64,000 bases of DNA from Aestuariivirga sp. (GTDB lineage: Bacteria > Pseudomonadota > Alphaproteobacteria > Rhizobiales > Aestuariivirgaceae), in assembly GCF_020252395.1 (NCBI RefSeq), contig NZ_JADCDB010000038.1:1-64000 (forward strand). The letters are read 5' to 3'. Within the stretch, counting starts at the first letter, position 1. Every line of letters starts with the position of its first letter. Below the pieces are notes generated by a model. It searched no databases. It was not told the DNA's origin and saw only the letters and a list, made by a program, of their open reading frames with translations. This document shows positions 37,858 to 48,541 of this stretch, piece by piece. The translations under genes were made by a program, and so were the position numbers.

Positions 37858-40278
37858 TCACTCTGACTTGGCCTTCGGCTTGCGCTTTGCCGTCTTCTTC
37901 TCGGCCTTGCCGTCACCTTCATCGTCAGTTTCCGTAGAGGCACGCGGCAGGGCCTTGCGCTCCGGCAGGCCAGGCAGCGCCTTCTCCTCGTCACGGCTCA
38001 GATACGCGAAGTGCAGCGCATCGCCCTTCAGCAGAATGCGCACCGTGCCGCCCTTCGACAGCTTGCCAAACAGTACCTCTTCCGCCAGCGGCTTCTTGAC
38101 GTGCTCCTGAATGACCCGGGCGAGCGGCCGCGCACCCATCTGCTGGTCGTAGCCCTTGTTCGCCAGCCAGCCGGCCGCCTCGGAAGAAAGCTCGATGTTG
38201 ATCTGCCGCTCAGCCAGCTGAGCCTCAAGCTGCAGCACGAACTTCTCCACCACCATGCGCACAACGGACGGCGGCAGGTGGCCGAAGGGGATGACTGCGT
38301 CAAGCCGGTTGCGGAACTCCGGCGTGAACAACCGCTGAATGGCCTCCATATCGTCACCCTGGCGGACGCTATTGCCGAAACCTATGGCCTCCCGCGCCAT
38401 GTCCTGGGCGCCGGCATTGGTGGTCATGATCAGGATCACGTTGCGGAAGTCGACGGACTTGCCGTTGTGGTCGGTCAGCTTGCCGTGGTCCATCACCTGC
38501 AGGAGGATGTTGAACAGGTCCGGATGCGCCTTCTCGATCTCGTCGAGCAGCAGCACCGAATAGGGATGCTGGTCGATGCCGTCAGTCAGCAACCCGCCCT
38601 GGTCGAAGCCGACATAGCCGGGAGGGGCGCCGATCAGGCGCGAGACCGAGTGACGCTCCATGTATTCCGACATGTCGAAGCGCAGCATGTTGACGCCCAT
38701 CACTTCGGCCAGCCGCTTGGCGACTTCGGTCTTGCCAACGCCCGTGGGGCCGGAGAAAAGGTAGCAGCCGATGGGCTTCTCAGGCTCGCGCAGGCCGGCA
38801 CGCGCAAGTTTGATCGAGGCGGCGAGCGCCTCGATCGCCTTGTCCTGGCCGAACACCATGCGCTTCAATTCAGTGTCGAGATTCTTCAGAACCGTGGCGT
38901 CGTCCTTCGATACGGTCTTGGCAGGGATGCGGGCCATGGTGGCGATGGTCGCCTCGATCTCCGGCACGCCGATAACCTTGAGGCGCTTGTCCTCGGTGAC
39001 CAGCATCTGCGAGGCGCCGGTCTCGTCGATCACGTCGATCGCCTTGTCCGGCAGCTTCCGGTCGGCCATGTAGCGGGCCGAAAGCTGCACCGCGGTTTCG
39101 ATGGCATCATCGGTGTAACGGACCTTGTGGAACTCCTCGTAATAGGGTTTGAGACCTTTCAGGATTTCGATCGCATCCGGGATTGACGGCTCGTTCACGT
39201 CGATCTTCTGGAAGCGCCGGACCAGCGCCCTATCCTTCTCGAAATGCTGGCGGTATTCCTTGTAGGTGGTGGAACCGATGCAGCGGAGCGCGCCATTTGC
39301 CAATGCCGGCTTGAGCAGGTTCGAGGCATCCATGGAGCCGCCCGACGTGGCGCCAGCACCGATCACCGTGTGAATCTCGTCGATGAACATAATGGCGCCG
39401 GGGCGGGACTCGATTTCCTTCACCACCGCCTTCAGCCGCTCCTCGAAGTCGCCGCGGTAGCGGGTGCCGGCCAGCAGCGCGCCCATGTCGAGCTGGTAGA
39501 CGGTGCAGTTCAGCAGCACCTCCGGTACGTCGCCATTGATGATCTTCCGGGCGAGGCCTTCGGCGATCGCCGTCTTGCCGACGCCGGGATCGCCCACAAA
39601 CAGCGGGTTGTTCTTCTGGCGGCGGCACAGGATCTGGATGGTGCGCCGGACCTCCGCCTCGCGGCCGATCAGCGGGTCGATCTTGCCCTCGCCCGCCTTC
39701 TTGTTGAGATTGATGCAGTAGGCATCGAGTGCGTCGCCCTCGCCCTTTTTCTTTGCGCCACCGTCGTCGCCGTCATTGCTGCCGGCGCCCTGCTGATCCT
39801 GGTCGACGCCGCGCACCGGCCGCGTCTCCGACAGGCCCGAACGCTTGGCGATGCCATGCGAGATGTAGTTGACCGCGTCATAGCGCGTCATGTCCTGCTC
39901 CTGCAGGAAATAGGCGGCATGGCTCTCGCGCTCGGCAAAGATGGCGACGAGCACGTTGGCGCCGGTCACCTCCTCGCGCCCCGAAGACTGAACATGGATC
40001 ACCGCGCGCTGGATGACGCGCTGGAAGCCGGCGGTGGGTTTCGAATCCTCGCGCTCGGCCGAGATCATTTGGCCAAGTTCATTATCGATGTAATTTGTCA
40101 GGCTGCGGCGCAGCACGTCAAGGTCGACGTTGCAGGCCTTCATGACCGCGGCGGCGTCTTTGTCGTCGGTGAGCGACAGCAGCAGGTGTTCGAGTGTCGC
40201 ATATTCGTGGCGGCGTTCATTGGCCAGTGCAAGGGCGCGGTGCAGCGCCTTTTCGAGACTGCGGGAGAATGTCGGCAT
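37858..40278 (-). CDS. clpA: ATP-dependent Clp protease ATP-binding subunit ClpA
   Basis: AAA+ unfoldase that feeds ClpP. 806 residues: N-terminal Clp-N repeats ([20 protein letters not shown]), D1 with Walker A GDPGVGKT, linker rich in Gly/Asp/Lys, D2 with [12 protein letters not shown], and a ClpP-contact region near the end. The C-terminal tail is Lys/Glu-rich ([16 protein letters not shown]). Preceded by clpS with only 4 bases between, as in other alphaproteobacteria. Confidence 0.97.
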   Translation of the reverse strand: MPTFSRSLEKALHRALALANERRHEYATLEHLLLSLTDDKDAAAVMKACNVDLDVLRRSLTNYIDNELGQMISAEREDSKPTAGFQRVIQRAVIHVQSSGREEVTGANVLVAIFAERESHAAYFLQEQDMTRYDAVNYISHGIAKRSGLSETRPVRGVDQDQQGAGSNDGDDGGAKKKGEGDALDAYCINLNKKAGEGKIDPLIGREAEVRRTIQILCRRQKNNPLFVGDPGVGKTAIAEGLARKIINGDVPEVLLNCTVYQLDMGALLAGTRYRGDFEERLKAVVKEIESRPGAIMFIDEIHTVIGAGATSGGSMDASNLLKPALANGALRCIGSTTYKEYRQHFEKDRALVRRFQKIDVNEPSIPDAIEILKGLKPYYEEFHKVRYTDDAIETAVQLSARYMADRKLPDKAIDVIDETGASQMLVTEDKRLKVIGVPEIEATIATMARIPAKTVSKDDATVLKNLDTELKRMVFGQDKAIEALAASIKLARAGLREPEKPIGCYLFSGPTGVGKTEVAKRLAEVMGVNMLRFDMSEYMERHSVSRLIGAPPGYVGFDQGGLLTDGIDQHPYSVLLLDEIEKAHPDLFNILLQVMDHGKLTDHNGKSVDFRNVILIMTTNAGAQDMAREAIGFGNSVRQGDDMEAIQRLFTPEFRNRLDAVIPFGHLPPSVVRMVVEKFVLQLEAQLAERQINIELSSEAAGWLANKGYDQQMGARPLARVIQEHVKKPLAEEVLFGKLSKGGTVRILLKGDALHFAYLSRDEEKALPGLPERKALPRASTETDDEGDGKAEKKTAKRKPKAKSE

Positions 40279-40282
40279 TGGC

Positions 40283-40606
40283 CTATTCCTTTTCCATCGT
40301 GCACTGGAGGGGGTGCTGGTGGTTCCGGGCGAAATCCATAACCTGGGTCACCTTGGTCTCCGCCACCTCGAATGTGTAGACCCCGCAGACGCCGACGCCC
40401 TTCTGATGGACATGCAGCATGATGCGGGTTGCCTCGTCGCGTCCCTTGCCGAAAAACCGCTCCAGAACGTGCACGACGAATTCCATCGGCGTGTAGTCGT
40501 CGTTGAGCAACAGCACCTTGTAGAGCGAAGGTTTCTTGGTCTTCGCATCGGTCCGGGTAATCACCCCTGTCTGATTGTCGTCTTTGCGGTTGGGCTGCTT
40601 CGGCAT
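40283..40606 (-). CDS. clpS: ClpS adaptor protein
   Basis: 107-residue N-end-rule adaptor that delivers substrates to ClpA. The core [22 protein letters not shown] and [20 protein letters not shown] are diagnostic; the N-terminal 30 residues are a flexible basic segment. ATG at 40606 chosen; the longer frame has no support. About 230 bases without a gene separate it from the next one. Confidence 0.96.
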   Translation of the reverse strand: MPKQPNRKDDNQTGVITRTDAKTKKPSLYKVLLLNDDYTPMEFVVHVLERFFGKGRDEATRIMLHVHQKGVGVCGVYTFEVAETKVTQVMDFARNHQHPLQCTMEKE

Positions 40607-40833
40607 GAGAGCGATTATATAGGTGCTTCGGCCCGAATGTGGAGGGGTTATTCGCGGCGAAATTCGGGCGTCTAGTTTTCGCCGATTACGCATGGCGGCT
40701 GGCTTTGGTTTCGCTTCAAACGGGGCTCATGGGAGAAAGGCTCCGGTTCACGCCAAAATACGCCTCACCAGGGAGCGTTCTCCGCTGACGCTTGCTCGGA
40801 AATGGTGCACCGCGGCAGATTCATCTGCAATCA

Positions 40834-41649
40834 TCAGCTGCGGGCAAGTTCCAGCAAGCGGCGCGTCATCGGGTGGTCCGCCTGGGACAGCAAGCTGCCG
40901 ACGCTGAAGTGATTCTCTCCGGCCACCTCCTCATAGCGGCAGGCAAGCCCCAGCCCCGCCCAGGCGGCGGCCAGCGACCGGGCCTGGCGGCGGAACTCGA
41001 AGCTCTCCTCCGCACCCACCCAGCTGTCGAAGAGGATGTGGCTGGGCACCGGCCAGAACAGCGGGCTCGCTGCCATCGCCTCGACGGGCGAAAGCCGCAG
41101 GTCGTCATTGTAAGGCGTCGCCATCAGCGGACGGAGGTCGAAGAGCCCGCTGACTGAAAGACAGGCCTGGATGAGGTCCGCCCGGGCGCCACGGAGCTGC
41201 CATTCGGTGGCGGCCATTGCGGCAGCGAGATGACCACCAGCGGAGTGCCCCGTCACCACCAGGCGCCGGCCGAAGCGCTGACCGAGAAACAGGCAGCACT
41301 GGCGGATCTCGTCGATGATGTCAGCCAGCGTCACCTCCGGGCACAGCGTATAGCCCGGAACGGCGACGTCAAAACCTGCGGCATTGGCCGGTCCCGCCAC
41401 ATGGCTGAAGGAGGACTTGTCGAAACTCCGCCAGTAACCGCCGTGGATGAAGACGATGACAGGCCCCTGCCCCTGGCCGCCGTGTGCCGGAAACAGGTCC
41501 ACCCGGTTGCGCGGGCGGGCGCCATAGGCAATGTCGAGGTCTCCACCATACACAGCCCGGTAAGCCGCCGCGTCGCGTTGCCACCGGGCGATGATCTCAG
41601 GATGGTCCGGCGCCAGCGCCCGGTTGTTGTATTCGGCGGCAAGGTCCAT
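40834..41649 (-). CDS. Alpha/beta hydrolase (kynurenine-formamidase-like)
   Basis: 271 residues, cytoplasmic. Oxyanion motif FIHGGYWRSFDKS and nucleophile elbow GHSAGGHLAAAM fit the arylformamidase-like branch of alpha/beta hydrolases; a late HF in ENHFSV could supply the catalytic His. The ATG at 41649 is used; a GTG precedes it. It sits 15 bases after the purine-deaminase-like gene, so the two are probably co-transcribed and may act on the same compound. Confidence 0.85.
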   Translation of the reverse strand: MDLAAEYNNRALAPDHPEIIARWQRDAAAYRAVYGGDLDIAYGARPRNRVDLFPAHGGQGQGPVIVFIHGGYWRSFDKSSFSHVAGPANAAGFDVAVPGYTLCPEVTLADIIDEIRQCCLFLGQRFGRRLVVTGHSAGGHLAAAMAATEWQLRGARADLIQACLSVSGLFDLRPLMATPYNDDLRLSPVEAMAASPLFWPVPSHILFDSWVGAEESFEFRRQARSLAAAWAGLGLACRYEEVAGENHFSVGSLLSQADHPMTRRLLELARS

Positions 41650-41664
41650 CACCTCAGGGTCCCC

Positions 41665-42993
41665 TCACAGGAAGCGCTTCGCCGCAGCGCTATGCGCGGC
41701 CCGCAGCGCTTCGATATCGACGCCGACGGGCATCCCGTCAACGACGCGCCAGGCGCCCGCAACCATCACCCGGTCAGCCCTGTGGGCCCCGCAGAGCACA
41801 AGGGCCGCCAGCGGATCGCCGGCGCCCGAGAAACGCAATTCGTCGAGCTTGAACAACGCCAGGTCCGCCTGTTTGCCCACGGCAATCTCGCCGATATCGC
41901 CGCGCCCGAGGCAGCGGGCGGAACCTTGCGTCGCCCAGCGCAGCGCATCGAGATGGGTGACGGAGGCGTCATAGGTCATGCGGTTGATCATCAGCGCATG
42001 GCGCACGCCCTCCATGAGGTTGGACGAGTCGTTCGAGGCGGACCCGTCGACGCCGAGCCCCACCGGCGTGCCGGCGGCCTCGAGCTCGCGCGTGCGGCAC
42101 TGGCCCGACGCGAGCACCATGTTGGACGTGGGGCAATGGCACACGCCCACCCCGTGCTGGCCAAGCCGTTTCACGTCTCCGTCGGAAAAATGGATGCCAT
42201 GGGCGAGCCAGGTGCGGTCATTGAGCCAGCCCACATCCTCGAGGTAATCGAGCGGACTCATGCCGAACATCGATCTGCAAAATGCGTCCTCATCATGGGT
42301 TTCGGCCAGGTGCGTGTGGAGACGGCAATCATGCTTCTCCGCCAGAGCGCCACAGGCGCACATCAGCGACTTGGTCACACTGAAGGGTGAACATGGGGCG
42401 AGCGCGATCTGGATCATCGCGTTCTCGCCCTGCTGATGATACTTGCCAATCACCCGCTCGCAGTCGGCGAGGATCGTGTCCTCGTCCTGCACAACGGAGT
42501 CCGGCGGCAGGCCGCCATCCTTCACCGAAAGGTTCATGGCCCCACGCGTGACGGTCATCCGCATGCCCAGCCGCCGCGCTTCCTCGACCTGGATGTCCAT
42601 CGCGTCATCGAGGCCATCTGGAAAGAGATAGTGATGGTCCGAGGTGGTGGTGACGCCGCACATCAGAAGCTCTGTCAGCGCCAGCCTGGTGGCCAGCCGC
42701 AGCGAGTCGGGCGTCAGCCGCGCCCACACCGGGTAGAGCGCCTTCAGCCAGTCGAACAGCTTCTTGTTGATGGCGTCCGGATGGGCGCGGGTCAGCGTCT
42801 GGTAGAAGTGGTGATGCGTGTTGACGAGGCCCGGCAACACCACGTGCTGCGATGCATCGAAAACGTCGTCAACAGGCTGCGACGGCTTCTGCCCCAGGGT
42901 CAGCAGCTCCGCAATCCGCCCGTTGCGCAGCACAATTCCCCCGGGAGCATCCGCCAGAATGGCGAGCGGAGAGGTAATCCAGACGCTGCGCAT
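41665..42993 (-). CDS. 8-Oxoguanine deaminase-like amidohydrolase
   Basis: Zinc amidohydrolase of the AtzB/guanine-deaminase group, 442 residues. Metal ligands appear in VVLPGLVNTHHHFYQTLTR, HTHLAET and WLAHGIHFS; CHCPTSNMVLASG and LGVDGSASNDSSN are typical of 8-oxoguanine deaminases. Start ATG 42993. It is divergent from a PotD-like binding-protein gene 120 bases away, hinting at uptake and deamination of a purine or related amine. Confidence 0.88.
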   Translation of the reverse strand: MRSVWITSPLAILADAPGGIVLRNGRIAELLTLGQKPSQPVDDVFDASQHVVLPGLVNTHHHFYQTLTRAHPDAINKKLFDWLKALYPVWARLTPDSLRLATRLALTELLMCGVTTTSDHHYLFPDGLDDAMDIQVEEARRLGMRMTVTRGAMNLSVKDGGLPPDSVVQDEDTILADCERVIGKYHQQGENAMIQIALAPCSPFSVTKSLMCACGALAEKHDCRLHTHLAETHDEDAFCRSMFGMSPLDYLEDVGWLNDRTWLAHGIHFSDGDVKRLGQHGVGVCHCPTSNMVLASGQCRTRELEAAGTPVGLGVDGSASNDSSNLMEGVRHALMINRMTYDASVTHLDALRWATQGSARCLGRGDIGEIAVGKQADLALFKLDELRFSGAGDPLAALVLCGAHRADRVMVAGAWRVVDGMPVGVDIEALRAAHSAAAKRFL

Positions 42994-43110
42994 GGTTTTA
43001 CCTAGAATTCTGCCGGGGTTGAACTTCGGGTCCACTTCGGGTCACAATACATGACACGGACCCGAGGGTGCTGCCAAGACGCGCACAGGGGCCCAACAGG
43101 GAGCAGACAC

Positions 43111-44265
43111 ATGACCTTTATGAAGACAGCGATCGCATCGCTTGCCGCCCTCGCCGCCGTGGCGGGCATTGCCATGGCGCAGGAGGCCAGGAAGGAAATC
43201 GGCCCGGGCGAAGGCCAGGTCGATATCGTGGCATGGCCGGGCTATATCGAGCGCGGCGAGACCGACAAGAACTACGACTGGGTGACCGCCTTCGAGAAGG
43301 AGACGGGCTGCAAGGTCAACGTCAAGACCGCGGCCACCTCGGATGAGATGGTGACCCTGATGAACCAGGGAGGCTTCGACCTCGTGACAGCCTCGGGCGA
43401 CGCTTCGCTGCGCCTCGTCGCGGGCAAGAAGGTGCAGCCGATCAACATCTCGCTCATCAAGGACTGGGGCACGCTGGACGACCGCCTGAAGGAGGCGCCC
43501 TGGCACACGGTCGATGGCGTGCATTATGGCGTTCCCTATCAGTGGGGCCCCAACGTGCTGGCCTACAACACCAAGGTCTTCAAGGACGCGCCGAAGAGCT
43601 GGTCCGTGGTGTTCGAGGAGCAGACGCTGCCCGACGGCAAGTCCAACAAGGGCCGCGTCCAGGCGTTCGACGGACCGATCTATGTGGCCGACGGCGCGCT
43701 GTACCTGATGAAGACCAAGCCGGAGCTCGGCATCAAGAACCCCTATGAGCTGAACCAGGCGCAGTTCGACGCCGTCATCGCGCTGCTCAAGAACCAGCGC
43801 CAGCTCGTGGGCCGCTACTGGCACGACGCCATGGTGCAGATCGACGACTTCAAGAACGAGGGCGTGGTCGCCTCCGGCTCGTGGCCGTTCCAGGTGAACC
43901 TGCTCGAAGCGGACAAGCAGCCCATCTCGTCGACCATTCCGGCGGAAGGCGCCACCGGCTGGGCGGACACCACCATGATGCACGCCGAGGCGCCGCATCC
44001 GAACTGCGCCTATCTTTGGCTGAACCACTCGCTTAACCCCAAGCTTCAGGGCGACCTTGCCGCCTGGTTCGGCTCCGTGCCGTCGGTCCCCGCCGCCTGC
44101 AAGGGCAACGAGCTGCTGACCGATGCCGGCTGCGCCACCAATGGCTTCGAGAACTTCGACAAGATCTGGTTCTGGCGCACGCCCACCGCGAAGTGCGGCG
44201 TGGAAGGCGGCTGCGTTCCCTATTCGCAGTGGGACAAGGCCTACCGCGAAGTCATGAGTCAGTAA
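43111..44265 (+). CDS. PotD-like extracellular solute-binding protein
   Basis: 384 residues; signal peptide ends near ALAAVAGIAMAQ. The mature part shows the polyamine/spermidine binding-protein fold (IVAWPGYIERGETDKNYDW, YGVPYQWGPNVLAYN). It contains four to five cysteines near the C-terminus, more than most PotD proteins. Start ATG 43111 after GGGAG. The likely substrate is a positively charged organic compound; the neighbouring deaminase suggests a nitrogen-rich heterocycle. Confidence 0.9.
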   Translation: MTFMKTAIASLAALAAVAGIAMAQEARKEIGPGEGQVDIVAWPGYIERGETDKNYDWVTAFEKETGCKVNVKTAATSDEMVTLMNQGGFDLVTASGDASLRLVAGKKVQPINISLIKDWGTLDDRLKEAPWHTVDGVHYGVPYQWGPNVLAYNTKVFKDAPKSWSVVFEEQTLPDGKSNKGRVQAFDGPIYVADGALYLMKTKPELGIKNPYELNQAQFDAVIALLKNQRQLVGRYWHDAMVQIDDFKNEGVVASGSWPFQVNLLEADKQPISSTIPAEGATGWADTTMMHAEAPHPNCAYLWLNHSLNPKLQGDLAAWFGSVPSVPAACKGNELLTDAGCATNGFENFDKIWFWRTPTAKCGVEGGCVPYSQWDKAYREVMSQ

Positions 44266-44286
44266 GGCTCGAGACAGAAAGAGCTT

Positions 44287-44312
44287 GACCCCGGCCTCGA
44301 GAGGCCGGGGTC
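44287..44312 (+). promoter_or_regulatory. Hairpin between binding-protein and ATPase genes
   Basis: GACCCCGGCCT and AGGCCGGGGTC pair perfectly (11 bp, loop CGAG) and are followed by TTCAATT, so partial termination is possible. It probably keeps the binding-protein mRNA more abundant than the downstream cistrons. Confidence 0.8.
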
Positions 44313-44330
44313 TTCAATTCAGGACCCGTC

Positions 44331-45341
44331 ATGCCAGCAGCCGTCAGTTTCCAGCACGTGTCACGCCACTTCGGCCAGGTAAAGGCCGTCGATGACGTGT
44401 CCCTCGACATTGCCCGGGGCGAGTTCTTCGCCATGCTGGGGCCGTCCGGTTCAGGCAAGACCACCTGCCTGCGCCTCATCGCCGGTTTCGAACAGCCGAC
44501 GTCGGGCCATATCGAAATCTTCGGCGAGACCGCAGAGGGACTCCCGCCTTACAAGCGTAATGTCAATACCGTGTTCCAGGACTATGCGCTGTTCCCGCAC
44601 ATGACGGTGGGCGAGAACGTCGCCTATGGCCTGATGATCAAGGGTGTCTCGCGGCCCGAGCGCGAGGCCAAGGCGCTTGACGCGCTCGCCATGGTCAAGC
44701 TCAGGGGCTTCGAGCAGCGCCGGCCCTCGCAGCTTTCGGGCGGCCAGCGCCAGCGCGTGGCGCTCGCCCGGGCGCTTGTCAACCAGCCCAAGGTGCTGCT
44801 GCTGGACGAGCCCCTTGGCGCGCTCGATCTCAAGCTCCGCGAACAGATGCAGGAGGAGCTGAAGGCGCTGCAGAAGCAGCTCGGCATCACCTTCGTCTTC
44901 GTCACCCATGACCAGGGCGAAGCGCTCTCCATGGCCAACCGGGTGGCGATCTTCAACGACGGCCGGATCGTACAAGCGGGCTCGCCGGCAGACGTCTATG
45001 AGCGTCCGCGCTCGCGCTTCGTCGCCGATTTCGTCGGCTCCTCCAACGTGCTGCCGCCGGACTTTGCCGCTGCCCATGGCGGAACCCGTGCCTGGACCAG
45101 CCTGCGGCCGGAAAAGATTCGTATCGTAAGCCCCGATGAGGCGCTGCCCAGTGGCCAGTTTGGCATCATGGGCCGTGTCGCCTCCGTGAACTATCAGGGC
45201 GCCATGACACGCGTGGCCGTCGATGCGAACGGCACCCGCATTGCGGCAGCTCTGCCGGCGGGTCTCACGGCCATTCAGGAAGGGGAAACGGTTACACTCG
45301 CATGGAGCGCCGACAACCTCGTCGCAATGGATGCTGCATGA
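44331..45341 (+). CDS. PotA-like ABC transporter ATPase
   Basis: 336 residues: Walker A GPSGSGKTTCLR, Q-loop VFQDYALFPHMT, signature LSGGQRQRVALARALVNQP, Walker B VLLLDEPLGALD, then a C-terminal TOBE regulatory domain. Overlaps the first permease gene (ATGA). It energises the importer fed by the adjacent PotD-like protein. Confidence 0.94.
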   Translation: MPAAVSFQHVSRHFGQVKAVDDVSLDIARGEFFAMLGPSGSGKTTCLRLIAGFEQPTSGHIEIFGETAEGLPPYKRNVNTVFQDYALFPHMTVGENVAYGLMIKGVSRPEREAKALDALAMVKLRGFEQRRPSQLSGGQRQRVALARALVNQPKVLLLDEPLGALDLKLREQMQEELKALQKQLGITFVFVTHDQGEALSMANRVAIFNDGRIVQAGSPADVYERPRSRFVADFVGSSNVLPPDFAAAHGGTRAWTSLRPEKIRIVSPDEALPSGQFGIMGRVASVNYQGAMTRVAVDANGTRIAAALPAGLTAIQEGETVTLAWSADNLVAMDAA

Positions 45342-46264
45342 GCGCCGCCACCACGGACCCGCGCGGCGGGCTTTCGGATTTCTTCTACCGCCATTCGGGG
45401 CTGCTCACTCTCGCGCTGCTGCTGCCGCCGTTGTTGTGGATCGGCATCGTCTACCTCGGCTCGCTTTTCGCGCTGCTGCTGCAGAGCTTCTACTCGCTCG
45501 ATGAATTCTCAGGCCTTGTCGTCCACGAGTTTACCCTCACCACCTACGGGCACCTTTTCACCGCCTCGAACCTGACGATCATCCTGCGCACGGCGGTTAT
45601 GGCGGCGGTCGTCACCATGGCCAGCGCCATCCTCGCCTTCCCCATCGCCTATTACGCGGCGCGCTATGCGAAGGGCGGCTGGAAGGCGCTGTTCTACCTC
45701 GCGGTCATGATGCCGCTATGGTCAAGCTATCTCGTCAAGGTCTATGCCTGGAAGCTGATCCTCGCCAAGGAAGGGATCATCACCTGGATGGCGGAGAAGC
45801 TGCATATAGGCTGGCTGCTGGACGCGCTGCTGGCCGTGCCGGTGATCGGGGGGTCCTCCCTGTCCTTCAGCTATATCGGCACCTTCATCGTCTTCGTCTA
45901 TATCTGGCTTCCCTACATGATCCTGCCGACGCAGGCCGCATTGGAGCGCGTGCCGAAGAATTTCATCGAAGCCTCGGCCGACTTGGGCGCCTCGCCGCGC
46001 CAAACCTTCCGGACGGTGATCCTCCCCCTCGCGCTGCCCGGGGTGATCGCGGGCTCGATCTTCACCTTCTCGCTGACGCTGGGCGACTACATCATTCCGC
46101 AGATTGTCGGCAATTCGCGGCCCTTCATCGGCACCGCGGTCTATGCGCTGCAGGGCACCGCGGGCGACATTCCGCTGGCCGCCGCCTTCACCGTGGTTCC
46201 GGTCGTCATCATGGGGTTCTACCTCACGATCGCCCGCCGCATGGGAGCCTTCGATGCGCTCTGA
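45338..46264 (+). CDS. PotB-like ABC transporter permease
   Basis: 308 residues, six predicted helices, EAA loop [26 protein letters not shown]. Starts at the ATG overlapping the ATPase stop; the stretch before it belongs to the ATPase gene in another frame. Overlaps the PotC-like gene at its end. Confidence 0.92.
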   Translation: MSAATTDPRGGLSDFFYRHSGLLTLALLLPPLLWIGIVYLGSLFALLLQSFYSLDEFSGLVVHEFTLTTYGHLFTASNLTIILRTAVMAAVVTMASAILAFPIAYYAARYAKGGWKALFYLAVMMPLWSSYLVKVYAWKLILAKEGIITWMAEKLHIGWLLDALLAVPVIGGSSLSFSYIGTFIVFVYIWLPYMILPTQAALERVPKNFIEASADLGASPRQTFRTVILPLALPGVIAGSIFTFSLTLGDYIIPQIVGNSRPFIGTAVYALQGTAGDIPLAAAFTVVPVVIMGFYLTIARRMGAFDAL

Positions 46265-47066
46265 ACGCGGCGCTACGCTCCCGCTCAAGGCAGCTGCCAT
46301 CGGCGGCCTGCTGTTCCTGCACATTCCGCTGGCGCTGATCATCCTCTATGCCTTCACCACGGAGGAGAAGAGCTTTCAGTTCCCGCCCCCGGGGCTGACG
46401 CTGCGCTGGTTCCAGGCCGCCTGGTTCGACCGGCCGGATATCTGGGGGCCGCTCTGGCTCTCGCTGCAGGTGGCGGTGCTGGCCACGCTGATTGCGCTGG
46501 TGCTCGGCACGCTGGCCGCCGCCGCCCTGTGGCGCGCCCGTTTCTTCGGCAAGGATTCGATCTCGCTCCTCTTCATCCTGCCGATCGCGCTCCCCGGCAT
46601 CATCACCGGCATCGCACTGCGCTCGGCCTTCGACATCATGTCGATCCCGTTCTCGACCTGGACCATCGTGCTGGGCCACGCCACCTTCTGCATCGTGGTG
46701 GTCTACAACAATGCGCTCGCCCGCTTCCGCCGCCTCTCGGGCAGCATGATCGAGGCCTCGATGGATCTGGGCGCAAACGGGCCGCAGACCTTCCGGCATG
46801 TGATCCTGCCGCAGATCGGCTCCGCCCTGCTGGCCGGCGGCATGCTGGCCTTCGCGCTGTCCTTCGACGAGGTGATCGTGACGACCTTCACCGCGGGCCA
46901 GCAGGCGACATTGCCGATCTGGATGCTGAACGAGCTGATCCGCCCGCGCCAGCGCCCGGTCACCAATGTGGTGGCGCTGATTGTGATTGCCGTCACTTTC
47001 CTGCCGATCCTTGCCGCCTATTACCTGACGCGCGAGGGCGAGCATACGGGTGGCTCGGGGAAGTAA
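46254..47066 (+). CDS. PotC-like ABC transporter permease
   Basis: 270 residues, six helices, EAA loop [25 protein letters not shown]. The ATG at 46254 lies 11 bases inside the preceding permease gene; the longer upstream frame is a shadow. Completes the four-gene importer. Confidence 0.92.
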   Translation: MRSERGATLPLKAAAIGGLLFLHIPLALIILYAFTTEEKSFQFPPPGLTLRWFQAAWFDRPDIWGPLWLSLQVAVLATLIALVLGTLAAAALWRARFFGKDSISLLFILPIALPGIITGIALRSAFDIMSIPFSTWTIVLGHATFCIVVVYNNALARFRRLSGSMIEASMDLGANGPQTFRHVILPQIGSALLAGGMLAFALSFDEVIVTTFTAGQQATLPIWMLNELIRPRQRPVTNVVALIVIAVTFLPILAAYYLTREGEHTGGSGK

Positions 47067-47197
47067 GGTCATCCGGCGCGCTCGCTCCGAGGGGGCGAGA
47101 CGCGAACGACACGCGTCGCGCGTAAGCACCCAAGACTTCCCGCAATCCGCGCACCGCCTTTCACATCAAGCAGGCCGCATATATTTATTTTGTCATC

Positions 47198-47240
47198 TGT
47201 GATGGCTGTCACAGACTCTGACCGGTCTTACGTGTATAGT
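47198..47240 (+). promoter_or_regulatory. CRP-like site and class II-type promoter of the beta-helix gene
   Basis: TGTGATGGCTGTCACA (47198-47213) matches TGTGA-N6-TCACA. A TATAGT -10 element lies at 47235-47240; with initiation about 7 bases further on, the site is centred near -41.5, the exact class II position, and no -35 hexamer is visible. The start codon follows 30 bases later. Confidence 0.75.
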
Positions 47241-47269
47241 GAAGTTTCCGCAAAATGGGAGGCTGACAG

Positions 47270-48412
47270 ATGAAGTGGTTCATTTTGGGAAGTGCGGGTG
47301 TGTTGATGGCTTTGACCGCGGGCCAGGCGCTGGCGGTTGACAGGCCGACGGTGAACGTCGCTTGCTCCGCCAAGAAAAAGCTACAGGCGGCGATCGACAA
47401 AGCCAAGGCCGGCTCCGAGACGACGATCAACGTGACGGGCAACTGCGTGGAGAATTTGGAGATACCGGCCGGCAAGACGATCTACCTGGTCGGCAAGTCC
47501 GGCGCCACGATCACAGCCGCAAATGGCGCCTGGGACACTGTGAACTCGATTGGAAGAACTAATATCTATTCGATGAATATCGTCAACCCGAGCGGCACGG
47601 CGGACGTCTTGGTGTCCGTCGAGAAAGGGGGTGTGCTGGAGATTTTCGGCTCGACGCTCTCTGCGCCGCAAGCGAACTACGTCTTTGGCGTCTGGCAGGG
47701 CTCAACCGGCAGGCTCAGCAATTCGCGGCTGACGGGGGGCACTCAAGGAGGCATCAATATCTGGGAGCGCGGCCTGCTCCGGATCGAAGGCCGGCCAGAC
47801 CGCATAAGCGGCCCCGATGGCGCGACAACGACCATCACCAGCAGCCGGACAGCACAGGATGGGGTGGTCAGCTGCGGCGTGGGCAGCTCCCTGTGGATCG
47901 ACGTCAGGAAGAACGCGAGCACCGCTGGGCAAGTGCTGATCAAGGATAGTTACAGGGGGCTCGACCTCTCCTCCGGCTGCTCCGCCTACCTCGACAACAA
48001 GACGGGTGACGCCAACAACTTGAAGATCAGCGGCATGTCAAACCGGGGTGTTGGCGCCAATCACAGCATGCTCGTTCTGAGAACCGCCGCCATCACGGGT
48101 AACGGCGGCACAGGCATCGATGCAGTGCTGTCTAACGTCGAAATCGGTGGCGGCTCGTCCTTGTCGGGCAACAGTTCCGCCGACATCATATCCGGTCCCG
48201 GAAACACGTTCATGATTCAGGGTTGGGATGGCCCGAACGCCATTCCCGATGCATTCAATGCGGGCGATGGCGAACTGTGGTGCTGGCCCAATTCAGAGGC
48301 GAGTGCGGACAACGCAGGCAAAATCACGATTGTCAATAATGGTGTTCAAGTTCCCGCTGGCAAGACGATTGGCGATCTCGGTGTCGATGATCGCTGTACC
48401 TTCGTAGAGTGA
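47270..48412 (+). CDS. Secreted right-handed beta-helix protein
   Basis: 380 residues with a signal peptide cut after ALA (residue 22). The rest alternates short beta strands with Asn/Gly turns (NVTGNCVENLEIPAGKTIY, VLEIFGSTLSAP, LKISGMSNRGVG, AITGNGGTGIDAV), the hallmark of a parallel beta-helix as in pectate-lyase-like and carbohydrate-active proteins. No catalytic triad of a known lyase is apparent. Five cysteines suggest disulfides. Function unknown; secretion and surface or periplasmic location inferred. Confidence 0.8.
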   Translation: MKWFILGSAGVLMALTAGQALAVDRPTVNVACSAKKKLQAAIDKAKAGSETTINVTGNCVENLEIPAGKTIYLVGKSGATITAANGAWDTVNSIGRTNIYSMNIVNPSGTADVLVSVEKGGVLEIFGSTLSAPQANYVFGVWQGSTGRLSNSRLTGGTQGGINIWERGLLRIEGRPDRISGPDGATTTITSSRTAQDGVVSCGVGSSLWIDVRKNASTAGQVLIKDSYRGLDLSSGCSAYLDNKTGDANNLKISGMSNRGVGANHSMLVLRTAAITGNGGTGIDAVLSNVEIGGGSSLSGNSSADIISGPGNTFMIQGWDGPNAIPDAFNAGDGELWCWPNSEASADNAGKITIVNNGVQVPAGKTIGDLGVDDRCTFVE

Positions 48413-48458
48413 TTGCGGACTGCGGGAATACCGATCGACTTGAAGCCGGGGCTGGCAC

Positions 48459-48496
48459 AACTCGCCTTCACCTGCACATGCACGTGGGGGCGAGTT
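48459..48496 (+). terminator. Possible terminator after the beta-helix gene
   Basis: AACTCGCC and GGCGAGTT pair (8 bp) and the loop can form a CACCTGCA/TGCACGTG stem; the following T-rich run is short. Plausible as a shared barrier with the converging coxG-like gene. Confidence 0.5.
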
Positions 48497-48541
48497 TCTG
48501 CGCTTGATTTGGAACCCCGAACACCGCGCCCGGGGAGGTGA

